A DNA stretch of 64,000 nucleotides from Phreatobacter sp. (GTDB taxonomy: Bacteria > Pseudomonadota > Alphaproteobacteria > Rhizobiales > Phreatobacteraceae), in the NCBI RefSeq assembly GCF_022843985.1, contig NZ_JALHMP010000022.1:1-64000 (forward strand), given 5' to 3'. Each line of letters starts with the position of its first letter. Position 1 is the stretch's first letter. A program made the position numbers and the translations under genes. This document shows, in pieces, positions 16,335-24,277 of this stretch. The notes under the pieces were generated by a model. It saw nothing but the letters and a program-made list of their open reading frames with translations. It did not search any database and was not told the DNA's origin.

Positions 16335-16479
16335 GACCGGTGCCGGCCTTTCAAGGGGAGCGCCGCCGATTGTGTAGCCAGCAGCGGCCGGCAAGGAAAC
16401 CGTCTCTCAATACCGTCGGGCTGTCCGGGCCGCACGGGCTGCCGAGGACGCGCTGCGACGGTCGGACGAACCGACGAGT

Positions 16480-17052
16480 CTATTTCTTGCGAAATTTGTC
16501 GAGACTGACCACCTCTGCGCCGGTCGACTCCGAGATCGCGGCAGCCGGCTCAGTTTTTTCGGCGTCGGCAGCATCGTCACGGCGGGCCGCGACAGGCGAT
16601 GGCGCGGACGATCCGGCGGACGCAGGCGCGTCGGGATCGGCCGAAAGACGGGGGGTGATTTCCTTGACCCCGACATCGCCCTTGTCGCGCTCGGCACCGG
16701 CGACCTCGAACTGAAGGCCGAACTGCACGGAGGGGTCGAAGAAGCCCTTCACCGAGTCGAAGGGCACGAGGAGACGCTCGGGAATGCCGCCGAAGGACAG
16801 GCCGACCTCGAAACTGTGTTCGGTGATGATCAGGTCCCAGTACTGGTGCTGCAGCACCACGGTCATTTCCAGCGGGTATTTCTCCCGCATCCGGTTGGAC
16901 AGGCGCACGCCGGGAGCGCGGGTGTCGAAGGTGATGTAGAAATGATGGTCGCCGGGCAGGCCGTCGCGCGCTGCGTCGACGAGGACACGGCGGACGACGC
17001 CGCGCAGGGCGTCCTGGGCCAGAAGATCGTAGCGGATGAGGTCTGTTGGCAT
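16480..17052 (-). CDS. sspB: SspB-type ClpXP adaptor
   Basis: A 190-residue SspB of the alphaproteobacterial type. The substrate-binding domain (residues 1-120: LIRYDLLAQDALRGVVRRVL, HFYITFDTRAPGVRLS, MTVVLQHQYWDLIITEHSFEVGLSFGGIPERLLVPFDSV) binds ssrA-tagged proteins. A disordered Ala/Asp/Pro linker leads to the C-terminal ClpX-docking peptide SLDKFRKK. The tmRNA gene lies immediately upstream on the same strand, with about 90 bases between them, so the tag-writing RNA and the tag-reading adaptor are encoded side by side. It is read as a single gene with its own start at ATG 17052. Confidence 0.93.
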   Translation of the reverse strand: MPTDLIRYDLLAQDALRGVVRRVLVDAARDGLPGDHHFYITFDTRAPGVRLSNRMREKYPLEMTVVLQHQYWDLIITEHSFEVGLSFGGIPERLLVPFDSVKGFFDPSVQFGLQFEVAGAERDKGDVGVKEITPRLSADPDAPASAGSSAPSPVAARRDDAADAEKTEPAAAISESTGAEVVSLDKFRKK

Positions 17053-17141
17053 GAGCTGGTCGATCGCAGAACGGACCCGGGGCCTTCTGTCGCGCTGGGC
17101 GGGACACCCCCTGGCCGCCGCGCCGCGGACCGGAGAGAAGT

Positions 17142-17455
17142 GGAGGCTTCTGTTGCCAGGTGCCTCCGAACCCCGCCTTACAGTGCTACCCGCAAGGACT
17201 TGATTTCGGTACTATTACCGCATTACGCGGCAACGGCCACCGGAGCATAGTTGTCGTTGGCAACTATTGAGACGGCCCGATAACGGCGGAACCATGCCGA
17301 GCAAAAGCCCACCCTTTACACCCTCGTCGATCCTATTTCGCCCCCATCAGAAACGCCCCTGAAGGGCCCTTCTGGTGGAGGCGCCGGGTACTGCCCCCGG
17401 GTCCGAAAGGCTTATTGCGATGGCCGTTTATCACCATAGCCGGGTTGCCCCGGCC
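17142..17455 (-). ncRNA. ssrA: Transfer-messenger RNA (circularly permuted, two-piece)
   Basis: On the minus strand the acceptor piece comes first and ends with the 3' acceptor strand CGCCTCCACCA at 17373. After a 27-base spacer, the coding piece begins GGGGGCG at 17345, followed by AAATAGGATCGACGAGGG. GGGGGCG pairs with CGCCTCC with a G-U at the third pair, the alanine identity element. The tag frame at 17261-17223 encodes ANDNYAPVAVAA plus TAA. Acceptor-before-coding order is the permuted form known from alphaproteobacteria. The outer ends are approximate: the 5' end comes from a -10-like TATATT, and the 3' end is set at the GGAGGC/GCCTCC hairpin (17142-17167). It rescues stalled ribosomes and tags the product for ClpXP. 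Confidence 0.93.
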
Positions 17456-17460
17456 CGATG

Positions 17461-17466
17461 AATATA
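17461..17466 (-). promoter_or_regulatory. -10-like element of ssrA
   Basis: On the minus strand TATATT lies a few bases before the likely start of the tmRNA precursor. A good -35 is not obvious at 17 bases (best is TTTCGC). It lies just past the stop codon of the upstream AsmA-like gene. Confidence 0.4.
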
Positions 17467-17494
17467 GGGGAGCCCGCGCCTCAGCGAAAGGCCT

Positions 17495-20400
17495 TCAGCG
17501 CCGCATGCCCGGAGCAGGCCCCACGTCGACCGGCGGGGGCAGCGGCGGCAGGATCGACAGCGGCGCGCCGGTGCCGGCGGGCGGGGTCGGGCGGGCGCCG
17601 TCGAGCGCCCGGCGTACCAGTCCGGGCAGATCAGTGGCGACCGGCGCGGGGGCGACGCGCGGCGCGGCGGGGCGCGGGGCGGGAACCGGTGCCGTCTCCT
17701 GGGGCGGATCCACAGACAGGACTGCGGGAGTCGCGGTCTCCCTGGCCGGCTGCGGCGTCAGGAACATCTCGGCCGCGACCGGCGGCGGCATGGGTGGCAG
17801 CGCGATCTGGACCTGGGGCGGCGGCACGGCGGTGAAGCGGGAGAAGGCGCGCTGGCGAGCGCGCTCGAGCCGGTCGCTTTCGGCCAGCCGGATCCGCAGG
17901 GCGGCGCGGTCGATCAGCCGCAGGCCGAGCCAGCCGGAGACGTCGTCTGTATCGATGCTGCGGACGGGCGCCCCGATGGGCCCGGCGAACTGCATGGCGA
18001 TGACCGGCATGGTCTCCGCCTCGGGAATCGGATCAGGCGCGATCCGGACCTGGGCGCCCAGGGTCCCGTCCCTGAGATCGAAGCCGCCGGACCAGGTCAG
18101 GCGACCGCCCGGCACGGCAAAGGCGGCTGTGCCGGCACGCGCCGTCAGACCGACAATGCTGAGCGGCGACTGTCCCTCGCCGAGGGGGACGCCGGTTTGC
18201 AGCGCCTGGGCGAGGGACGCCCCGAAGGCCATATCGGTCATCGGCCGGTCGAGATCCTGGGCGATCTCCGCCTGACGGGTCACGCGCGCCAGCGCCGCCG
18301 GATCGGCGCCGGTGAGGGTGGCCGCACGGAAAGCGAGGCGACCGGTGCCGTTGATGCCGGCGACGAGGGCGGCGGGCGTGGCCCCGTCGGCGGCGAGTTC
18401 GGCGGTGACAGCGAGGTCGCCAGTGGCACCCGGCCATGCCAGGGCGGCGGGGATTCCGGCCAGAGCGAGGCGGGCCGAGAGCAGTGTGCGCAGGGCGGAG
18501 CGGTCGAGCGTCAGGCTGCCGTCGAGGCGCGCCGCGCCAAGCGCCGCGCTGATGGCGCGCAGCGATGTGGCGCGGCCCTGGCGGACCAGGCGCGCCGCAA
18601 GACCGGTCAAGGCCGGGTAGTCGCCGAGGTCGACCCGGGCGATGCGGATGGCAAGATCGGCCTCCACCCGGTCGAGGATCGTGTCGCCGAAGGCTGCCGC
18701 GGCGAATTCGCCGGCGCCGGCGTCGATCAGCCAGGCCGGCCCGGACAGCAGCGCCAGCACCGCCTCGCCAGGAATGTCGCCGAGGCTCACCTCGCCGCGG
18801 CCCGACCATCCCCGACCGGACAGACGGGCGGCGACCGCCGTGGCGCCGAAGCGGCCCTCCGCCCGCTCGGTGCGCCAGTCAGCCCCCTCCGCGACCGCCG
18901 TCAGATCGAAGGTCGCCGGCAGGCGGCCGGCAAGTTCGGCGGGAACTCCGGCGAGCGGCATCAGCGTCGACACGTCGTCGGAGCGCAGCGCGGCAGCGAG
19001 CCGGGCTGCGCCGCCGGCGCCGCGATCCGCCTCGAAGGACAGGGTGCTGCCTGCGGAGACCAGCGAGCCCCTGAGCCGCGTCAGGGTCGCGTCGGGACGC
19101 TCGATCTGGGCGGAGAGCTGGGTGCGCGCCACCGGCGTCGGGGACGGTGCGGCCGTGCCGCTGACCAGCGCGAAGATCTGGTCGGCGCGCGGCGCGTCGA
19201 GGACGAGGGCGACACGCCCGGTCAACCCGGCGGGTGCGAAGGGATCGCCGGCGCCGGCGGCGTCGATCTGGACATTGGCATCGCCGACCCGCCCCTCGAT
19301 CCTGAGGCCGAGCGCCGAGCGCCCGCTCGCCGCGAAGGTGAGCCCGAGATCGGCATCAGCCAGCGAGGGAGCCCGGTCCCTTATCCATTCCGCCAGAGCC
19401 CTCGACCTGTCATCGCGCAGCAGCAGCGCGACCAGACCGTCGGTATTGGCGGCCCGCAGGCGGCCGGAGAGGCGGCCGAGCAGCGGCCCCCCGAGGCCGT
19501 CGAGGCGGCCCGTCAGGTCGAGGCCGAAGCCGGCGAGATCGCCCACCCGCAACCTTTCCGCCTCGAAGGTGCGCCCGTCGGTGGCGACGGCGAGATCGAC
19601 GTCACGGGCGAGGAATCCGGCGAAGCGGGCCTGGCTGGCCCGCAACTGGATGCGGGTGTCGGTGGCCGGGTCGAGCCGGGTGCCAGCGCCGCGGGCGATG
19701 CGCAGCATGAGGTCGAGATCGAGCGCATCGGCTGTGAGTTCGGCCTGGAAGGCGTGGCGGCCGAGCGCCGGAACGTCGAGCGCGATGCGGCCCGCGGTCT
19801 GCCCGGCCGCCGTCTGCGCGGTGATGTCATCGAGCAGCAGGCGGCCGGCATCGACCGTCATGCGGGTGGTCAGGCGGAGGGGATCATCGAGGGTCCCCGG
19901 CGGCGTCGGCTGCCCGTCGAGCCAGGACAGCAGCACGCCGGGGCGCGCGGCATTGACCGAGACGGTGCCGCTAAAGCCCATCTCGCCGGCGAGCGTCACC
20001 TCCCCGGTCGCCTCGACCGCCGCATCGCCGGGCAGGCGGCCGGAAAAGGCCTTGACCAGCCAGCGGCCGCCGTCGGCCGCCATGTCGCCGCTGATGTCGC
20101 CGAGCGGCGCCCCGCCGAGGGTCGCGCCGGCAATGTCGAAGCCGACCGTCACGGGGAGGGTGCCACCGGCCAGCCGCGGCACCTCGGCCAGAAGCTGGGC
20201 GAGCACGTCGCGCGCTGTGCGCGGCGGGCCTTCGATCAGCCGGTCGAGATCGACCTGCCGGGCGGAGACGACGACGTCGAGGCCGCCCTGCGGGCCGAAA
20301 TCCTGGCGCAGCGAGCCTGTCGCCCGGGCGATGCGGTCACCGGAGCCGACCTGCGCCTCGGCGCGCTGCATGACGAGGGCCTGGGCGGTGACCGCGGCCG

Positions 20401-21109
20401 GGCCCGAGAGCCGCCAGGGCAGACGGCCGGTCCGGCCGGTGAGGATGAGGGTGCCGTCGAAGCGCTGCCGTCCCTCCGCGCCGATCGTCCCCTCCGCTTC
20501 CAGTCCGGGGCCGTCGCGGCGCTCGGGAACCCGCAGCCGCAGCAGCAGGTCTCCCTGGTCGGCCAGACTCATCATCAGATGCAGCGGCAAGACGCTCTCG
20601 CCGACCGTCGCCGAGCCCTCCAGGCGCACCGGTCCGCTGACGCCACGGGATTCGCCCGCGAGCATCATGCGCTCGGCCACCAGGGTGGCGGGCCCGCTGC
20701 CCTCGGCGACGGACAGGCGCGCATTCTCGACGGTGAGCGCCTCGATGGGGAAGACGCGGCCGGGTACCTGGCCGAGCAGCAGCCGCACGTCGGCGTCGCG
20801 CAGGTGCAGGGCGTTGAGCGAGGCCTCGCCGCGCAACAGCGGCGCGACGCGCAATTCGCCATGCAGCCGGCCGATCCGCGCGCCGCTGCGCTCGGTGCCG
20901 ATGACCACGTCCCGCGCATCGATGCGGATCGTGGGCAGAAGGCGGATGGAGAGGTCGCCACCAATGCGGACGGGCGTGCCGAAGAGACGCGTGGCCTCCG
21001 CCTCGATCTGCGGCTTGTAGCCGTTCCAGTCGACCAGCCAAGGCCCGACCACCGCCGTGACGATGGCGGCGATGAAGGCGAGGGCGACGGCGAGCAACGA
21101 ATTCTGCAA
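17495..21109 (-). CDS. Large AsmA-family envelope protein
   Basis: A 1204-residue protein with one N-terminal membrane anchor (about residues 3-27, SLLAVALAFIAAIVTAVVGPW) and an AsmA-like start (DWNGYKPQIEAEATRLFGTPVRIGGDLSIRLLPTIRIDARDV). A very long beta-repeat body follows, with an AsmA C-terminal region near 950-1100 (GTGRLAFRAATLTGAD, FDLRDG) and a Pro-rich tail. AsmA/TamB-like proteins are seen as periplasmic bridges that move phospholipids to the outer membrane. The start is TTG 21109. Its stop is only about 40 bases from the tmRNA 5' end. Confidence 0.85.
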   Translation of the reverse strand: MQNSLLAVALAFIAAIVTAVVGPWLVDWNGYKPQIEAEATRLFGTPVRIGGDLSIRLLPTIRIDARDVVIGTERSGARIGRLHGELRVAPLLRGEASLNALHLRDADVRLLLGQVPGRVFPIEALTVENARLSVAEGSGPATLVAERMMLAGESRGVSGPVRLEGSATVGESVLPLHLMMSLADQGDLLLRLRVPERRDGPGLEAEGTIGAEGRQRFDGTLILTGRTGRLPWRLSGPAAVTAQALVMQRAEAQVGSGDRIARATGSLRQDFGPQGGLDVVVSARQVDLDRLIEGPPRTARDVLAQLLAEVPRLAGGTLPVTVGFDIAGATLGGAPLGDISGDMAADGGRWLVKAFSGRLPGDAAVEATGEVTLAGEMGFSGTVSVNAARPGVLLSWLDGQPTPPGTLDDPLRLTTRMTVDAGRLLLDDITAQTAAGQTAGRIALDVPALGRHAFQAELTADALDLDLMLRIARGAGTRLDPATDTRIQLRASQARFAGFLARDVDLAVATDGRTFEAERLRVGDLAGFGLDLTGRLDGLGGPLLGRLSGRLRAANTDGLVALLLRDDRSRALAEWIRDRAPSLADADLGLTFAASGRSALGLRIEGRVGDANVQIDAAGAGDPFAPAGLTGRVALVLDAPRADQIFALVSGTAAPSPTPVARTQLSAQIERPDATLTRLRGSLVSAGSTLSFEADRGAGGAARLAAALRSDDVSTLMPLAGVPAELAGRLPATFDLTAVAEGADWRTERAEGRFGATAVAARLSGRGWSGRGEVSLGDIPGEAVLALLSGPAWLIDAGAGEFAAAAFGDTILDRVEADLAIRIARVDLGDYPALTGLAARLVRQGRATSLRAISAALGAARLDGSLTLDRSALRTLLSARLALAGIPAALAWPGATGDLAVTAELAADGATPAALVAGINGTGRLAFRAATLTGADPAALARVTRQAEIAQDLDRPMTDMAFGASLAQALQTGVPLGEGQSPLSIVGLTARAGTAAFAVPGGRLTWSGGFDLRDGTLGAQVRIAPDPIPEAETMPVIAMQFAGPIGAPVRSIDTDDVSGWLGLRLIDRAALRIRLAESDRLERARQRAFSRFTAVPPPQVQIALPPMPPPVAAEMFLTPQPARETATPAVLSVDPPQETAPVPAPRPAAPRVAPAPVATDLPGLVRRALDGARPTPPAGTGAPLSILPPLPPPVDVGPAPGMRR

Positions 21110-21194
21110 GGCGGCACGCTCCGTGCGGACGGCGGCTTGCCGGAATGTAGGGGATGCGGCGGGGGACCGAAAGGCTGCCGCAGCCGATCGGGCC

Positions 21195-21971
21195 TCAGCG
21201 TGTCAGCAGGCCCCGCTGGCTCATGCCGAAGCCGAAGGCACCGGCGGGGGCGGCGGGCTGCAGCATCTGCACCGTCTCCGGCCGCGGCCGGCAGACCCGG
21301 CGCGTCCAGCGCGGGTCGTGGCGGGCGAGGTCGAGGTGGAAATGGTCGTAGTGGAAGGCATCGGCGCCCGGCCCGAGGACCGTGGTGAAATGATCGCAGG
21401 CCCGCACGAAGACCTCGCGCAGGAAGCCGGATTCGGCCGTGTCACCGCGCCAGTGCTGGCGGATCACCACGGTATGGCCGCTGCTGAGGATGAAGGCGAA
21501 GACATCGAGGGCATTGCCGAAGGCGTGTTCCGACATGCGGCCCGAGCGGCCGCCGCGGATGCCGCGGCAGGCATAGGAGCCGGCCTTGACCTCGACCACG
21601 GCGGCACCGAACCAGCGCTGGGCCGCCGGCTGCACCACAGTGTCGATCCAGCGGTCGACCGTCGGCACCATCTGGCAGGCGAGCGTCTGCGGCCGGTCAT
21701 AGGCGACCTGCCCGCGCGCCTGGGCGGCGACCCGCAGCGGATAGTCCATGCCGCAGGTGCCGGGGCCGTTGATCGTGGTGGTGCGCTGGACATAGCGCGA
21801 CATCTGCACCGCCCCCGAGGCCATGCAGCGGCTCTCGAGTTCGGAGCGCCACTGCTCGCGCCGCTCATAGGCATAGCGACCGCAGGCGGCCATCGTCAGG
21901 GCGACGGTGGCCAGGGCGAACCAGGTGAAGGCCCGGCGACCCGGGCGCTGTGTGCCGAACGCAACACTCAT
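21195..21971 (-). CDS. Extensin-family zinc-binding envelope protein
   Basis: A 258-residue protein with an N-terminal hydrophobic segment (FTWFALATVALTMAAC, possibly a lipobox) and an extensin-like C-terminal domain. SEHAFGNALD fits the SxHxxGxAxD zinc motif of M15 peptidases, and HYDHFHLDL supplies the later His. A Cys pair typical of the family is present (GTCGMDYPL and LACQMVP). A role in trimming cell-wall peptides is likely from the fold, not proven. ATG 21971 has GGAA 7-10 bases upstream; the longer frame beginning at 22112 is not favoured. It is divergent from cysQ. Confidence 0.85.
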   Translation of the reverse strand: MSVAFGTQRPGRRAFTWFALATVALTMAACGRYAYERREQWRSELESRCMASGAVQMSRYVQRTTTINGPGTCGMDYPLRVAAQARGQVAYDRPQTLACQMVPTVDRWIDTVVQPAAQRWFGAAVVEVKAGSYACRGIRGGRSGRMSEHAFGNALDVFAFILSSGHTVVIRQHWRGDTAESGFLREVFVRACDHFTTVLGPGADAFHYDHFHLDLARHDPRWTRRVCRPRPETVQMLQPAAPAGAFGFGMSQRGLLTR

Positions 21972-22128
21972 CGGCTTTTCCGAAAATGCGTGGAATGTCC
22001 CTAACGCTGTGTTCATCATCGCCGAGCCGGGTGAACAGCCTGCCAAGAAAGGCGGTGAAGAAAGTGTTGCGCGGATGTCGCCGGACGAGACACTTCCTTC
22101 GCGGCGGCGCATCGCCTAGTCAGACAAG

Positions 22129-22944
22129 ATGGACAGCATCTTTCAGGACGCAGGCCTGCTCGACGCGCTCGGCACCCTGGCGAGCGAGGCAGGGGCGGCC
22201 ATCATGGCCCATTACGGCGGTGTCGCGACGGTGAAGGGCGACGGGTCGCCGGTGACGGCGGCCGACACCGCGGCCGAAGCGGTGATCCTCGCCGGCCTCG
22301 CCCGGCTGCTGCCGGGCGTCCCCGTTCTCGCCGAGGAGGCCGCCGCCGCCGGCCATTGGCCGGTCTGCGAGGGAACGCTCGTCGCCGTCGATCCGCTCGA
22401 CGGCACGCGGGAGTTCATCAGCCAGAATGGCGAGTTCACCGTGAATATCGGGCTTGTCACTGCCGGGCGACCAGTGGCCGGCATCGTCTATGCGCCGGCG
22501 CGCGCGCGGCTGTGGATCGGGGCCGGCCGGCGGGCCGAGGCGATGGACCTGCCGCCGGGCGTGCCGATCGGCGCGGCGACCGGACGCCGCGTCATCCGCA
22601 CCCGCCCCCTGCCCGCCAGCGGCCCGGTGGCACTGGTCAGCCGGTCCCATGCCGACGCCGCGACGAGCGCCTACTATGCGGCGCGCGGCATCGCCGCCCA
22701 GCGCCCGGTGGGGTCCTCGCTGAAATACACGCTGATCGCCGAGGGCGAAGCCGATGTCAGCGCCCGCTTCGCCTCCATCACCGAATGGGACATCGCCGCC
22801 GCCCATGCGGTTCTCGCCGCGGCGGGGGGCGAGATGACCCGCCCCGACGGCGCCCCGCTGGTCTATGGGCGGGCCGACCGGCAGTTCCGCACCGATCATT
22901 TCGTCGCCTGCAGTGCCGCCTATGCGGCCGCCGGTCGGCGTTGA
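22129..22944 (+). CDS. cysQ: 3'(2'),5'-bisphosphate nucleotidase
   Basis: CysQ, 271 residues, hydrolyses 3'-phosphoadenosine 5'-phosphate to AMP and so clears the toxic by-product of sulfate assimilation. It belongs to the inositol-monophosphatase fold. Metal-binding motifs are visible: SPVTAADTAAE, the VLAEEAA loop, VDPLDGTREFI and the C-terminal EWDIAAAHAVLAAAGG. Length is normal. The main alternative would be another IMPase-family phosphatase, but GTREFI is the CysQ version of the motif. Confidence 0.92.
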   Translation: MDSIFQDAGLLDALGTLASEAGAAIMAHYGGVATVKGDGSPVTAADTAAEAVILAGLARLLPGVPVLAEEAAAAGHWPVCEGTLVAVDPLDGTREFISQNGEFTVNIGLVTAGRPVAGIVYAPARARLWIGAGRRAEAMDLPPGVPIGAATGRRVIRTRPLPASGPVALVSRSHADAATSAYYAARGIAAQRPVGSSLKYTLIAEGEADVSARFASITEWDIAAAHAVLAAAGGEMTRPDGAPLVYGRADRQFRTDHFVACSAAYAAAGRR

Positions 22945-23070
22945 TTTGAGCAGGCTGCGCGTTTCGGTCGCAGTCTTTCGAGTGCGCCGGTCCCGGCAGC
23001 GAACGCCCTTGAGCCACTGCAAGCGGCCGAGCGCCGAATATCAACCTGACTTAAACAATCAACAATTCAC

Positions 23071-23118
23071 AAAGATTGGAGCCATTCCAATTCATTTTTT
23101 GGAGTCATTCCAATCTTT
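23071..23118. promoter_or_regulatory. Tandem dyads upstream of the ferric transporter
   Basis: Two near-identical dyads, TTGGAGCCATTCCAA (23076-23090) and TTGGAGTCATTCCAA (23099-23113), stand 23 bases apart, about two helical turns. The outer flanks AAAGATTGGA (23071-23080) and TCCAATCTTT (23109-23118) are also perfect inverted repeats. They lie just upstream of a promoter-like sequence for the iron-transport genes. The shape resembles an Irr-type iron box with G/C in place of A/T at two positions; that link is inference. Confidence 0.55.
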
Positions 23119-23128
23119 CGGCCGCATC

Positions 23129-23156
23129 TTGCTGCGAATGGGCCGTGCGATAGGAT
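23129..23156 (+). promoter_or_regulatory. Putative promoter of the ferric transporter operon
   Basis: TTGCTG (23129-23134), a 16-base spacer and TAGGAT (23151-23156) match a sigma-70-like promoter. It lies about 80 bases before the binding-protein ATG and immediately after the tandem dyads, which would then sit at roughly -90 to -45, an upstream position better suited to activation than to blocking. Confidence 0.4.
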
Positions 23157-23233
23157 GGGAGCCAGTGAATGCCGCGCCAAACGCGTGGTTTTCGTGATCC
23201 CGTCTGTTCGACGCAAGCCCGCTGGAGACTCCA

Positions 23234-24268
23234 ATGCTATCCTCGCCGACCCGTCGCGCCCTTCTCGGTGGCGCCGCCCTCCTTGTCGCCAGCCCGGCCC
23301 TGCTGCGCGCCCAGACGCGCACGCTCAACCTCTATTCCTCGCGGCACTACGACACGGACGAGGCGCTCTACAACGACTTCACCCGGCAGTCCGGCTTCGC
23401 CATCAACCGGGTCGAGGCGGGCCCTGACCAACTGCTCGCCCGCATGCAGAGCGAAGGCACCAATTCGCCTGCCGACGTGCTGATCACCGTCGATGCCGGG
23501 CGCATCGAGCGGGCCTCCTCCCTGGGTCTGCTGCAGCCGTTCGCCTCCCAGACGCTGGCCAGCCGTATCCCGGCCAACCTGCGCGACCCCGACGGCAACT
23601 GGTACTCCTTCTCGACCCGCGCACGCGTGTTCTTCGTCGCCAAGGACAAGGTCGCGGAGGGTGCGATCCGCACCTACGAGGATCTCGCCGACCCGAAGTG
23701 GAAGGGAAAGGTGCTGACGCGCTCCTCCACCAACATCTACAGCCAGTCCATGACCGGCGCGATGCTTGCCGCCCATGGGCCGGAAAAGACCGAAACCTGG
23801 GCGAGGGGCCTGGTCGCCAACCTCGCCAGGCAGCCGCGCGGCGGCGACACCGACCAGATCCGGGCGGCGGCCGCCGGCGAGGGCGACGTGGCGATCTCCA
23901 ACACCTATTATTTCGGCCGACTGGCGCTGTCCCAGAAGCCGGAGGACAAGGCGGTCGTGGAGAAGCTGCGGCTGGTTTTCCCCAACCAGGCCGATCGCGG
24001 CACCCATCTCAACGTCTCGGCGGCCGGCATCGCCCGTCACGCCAAGAACCTCGACGCGGCAAAAGCTTTCCTGGAGTACTTGTCGACTCCTGCCGCGCAG
24101 CGCTATTTCGCCTGGGGCAATTCGGAATATCCGGTCGTGGCCGGCGTCGAGCCGCCGCCGCAGGTCGCCGCCTGGGGCACCTTCAAGGCGGATCCTCTGA
24201 ATGCCCGCGTGTTCGCCCGTAACAATGCCGAAGCCCTGAAGATCATGGATCGCGCCGGCTGGAAGTGA
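23234..24268 (+). CDS. fbpA: Ferric-iron ABC transporter substrate-binding protein
   Basis: A 344-residue periplasmic protein with a Tat-like or Sec signal (SPTRRALLGGAALLVASPALLRA, cleavage after about residue 26). The mature part begins TLNLYSSRHYDTDEALY, the FbpA/FutA signature. The paired Tyr in SNTYYFGRLAL are the usual Fe(III) ligands of this class. ATG 23234 has GGAG 7-10 bases upstream. It captures ferric iron and hands it to the permease encoded 9 bases downstream. The tandem dyads upstream probably control it. Confidence 0.92.
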   Translation: MLSSPTRRALLGGAALLVASPALLRAQTRTLNLYSSRHYDTDEALYNDFTRQSGFAINRVEAGPDQLLARMQSEGTNSPADVLITVDAGRIERASSLGLLQPFASQTLASRIPANLRDPDGNWYSFSTRARVFFVAKDKVAEGAIRTYEDLADPKWKGKVLTRSSTNIYSQSMTGAMLAAHGPEKTETWARGLVANLARQPRGGDTDQIRAAAAGEGDVAISNTYYFGRLALSQKPEDKAVVEKLRLVFPNQADRGTHLNVSAAGIARHAKNLDAAKAFLEYLSTPAAQRYFAWGNSEYPVVAGVEPPPQVAAWGTFKADPLNARVFARNNAEALKIMDRAGWK

Positions 24269-24277
24269 CGACCTGTC

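Noticed and set aside
18197-21388. A 1063-residue open frame on the plus strand opposite the AsmA-like gene
   Set aside because: It is rich in Arg/Gly/Ala with no domain, and lies wholly antisense to a gene with clear AsmA signatures. Long antisense frames are expected at this GC content.
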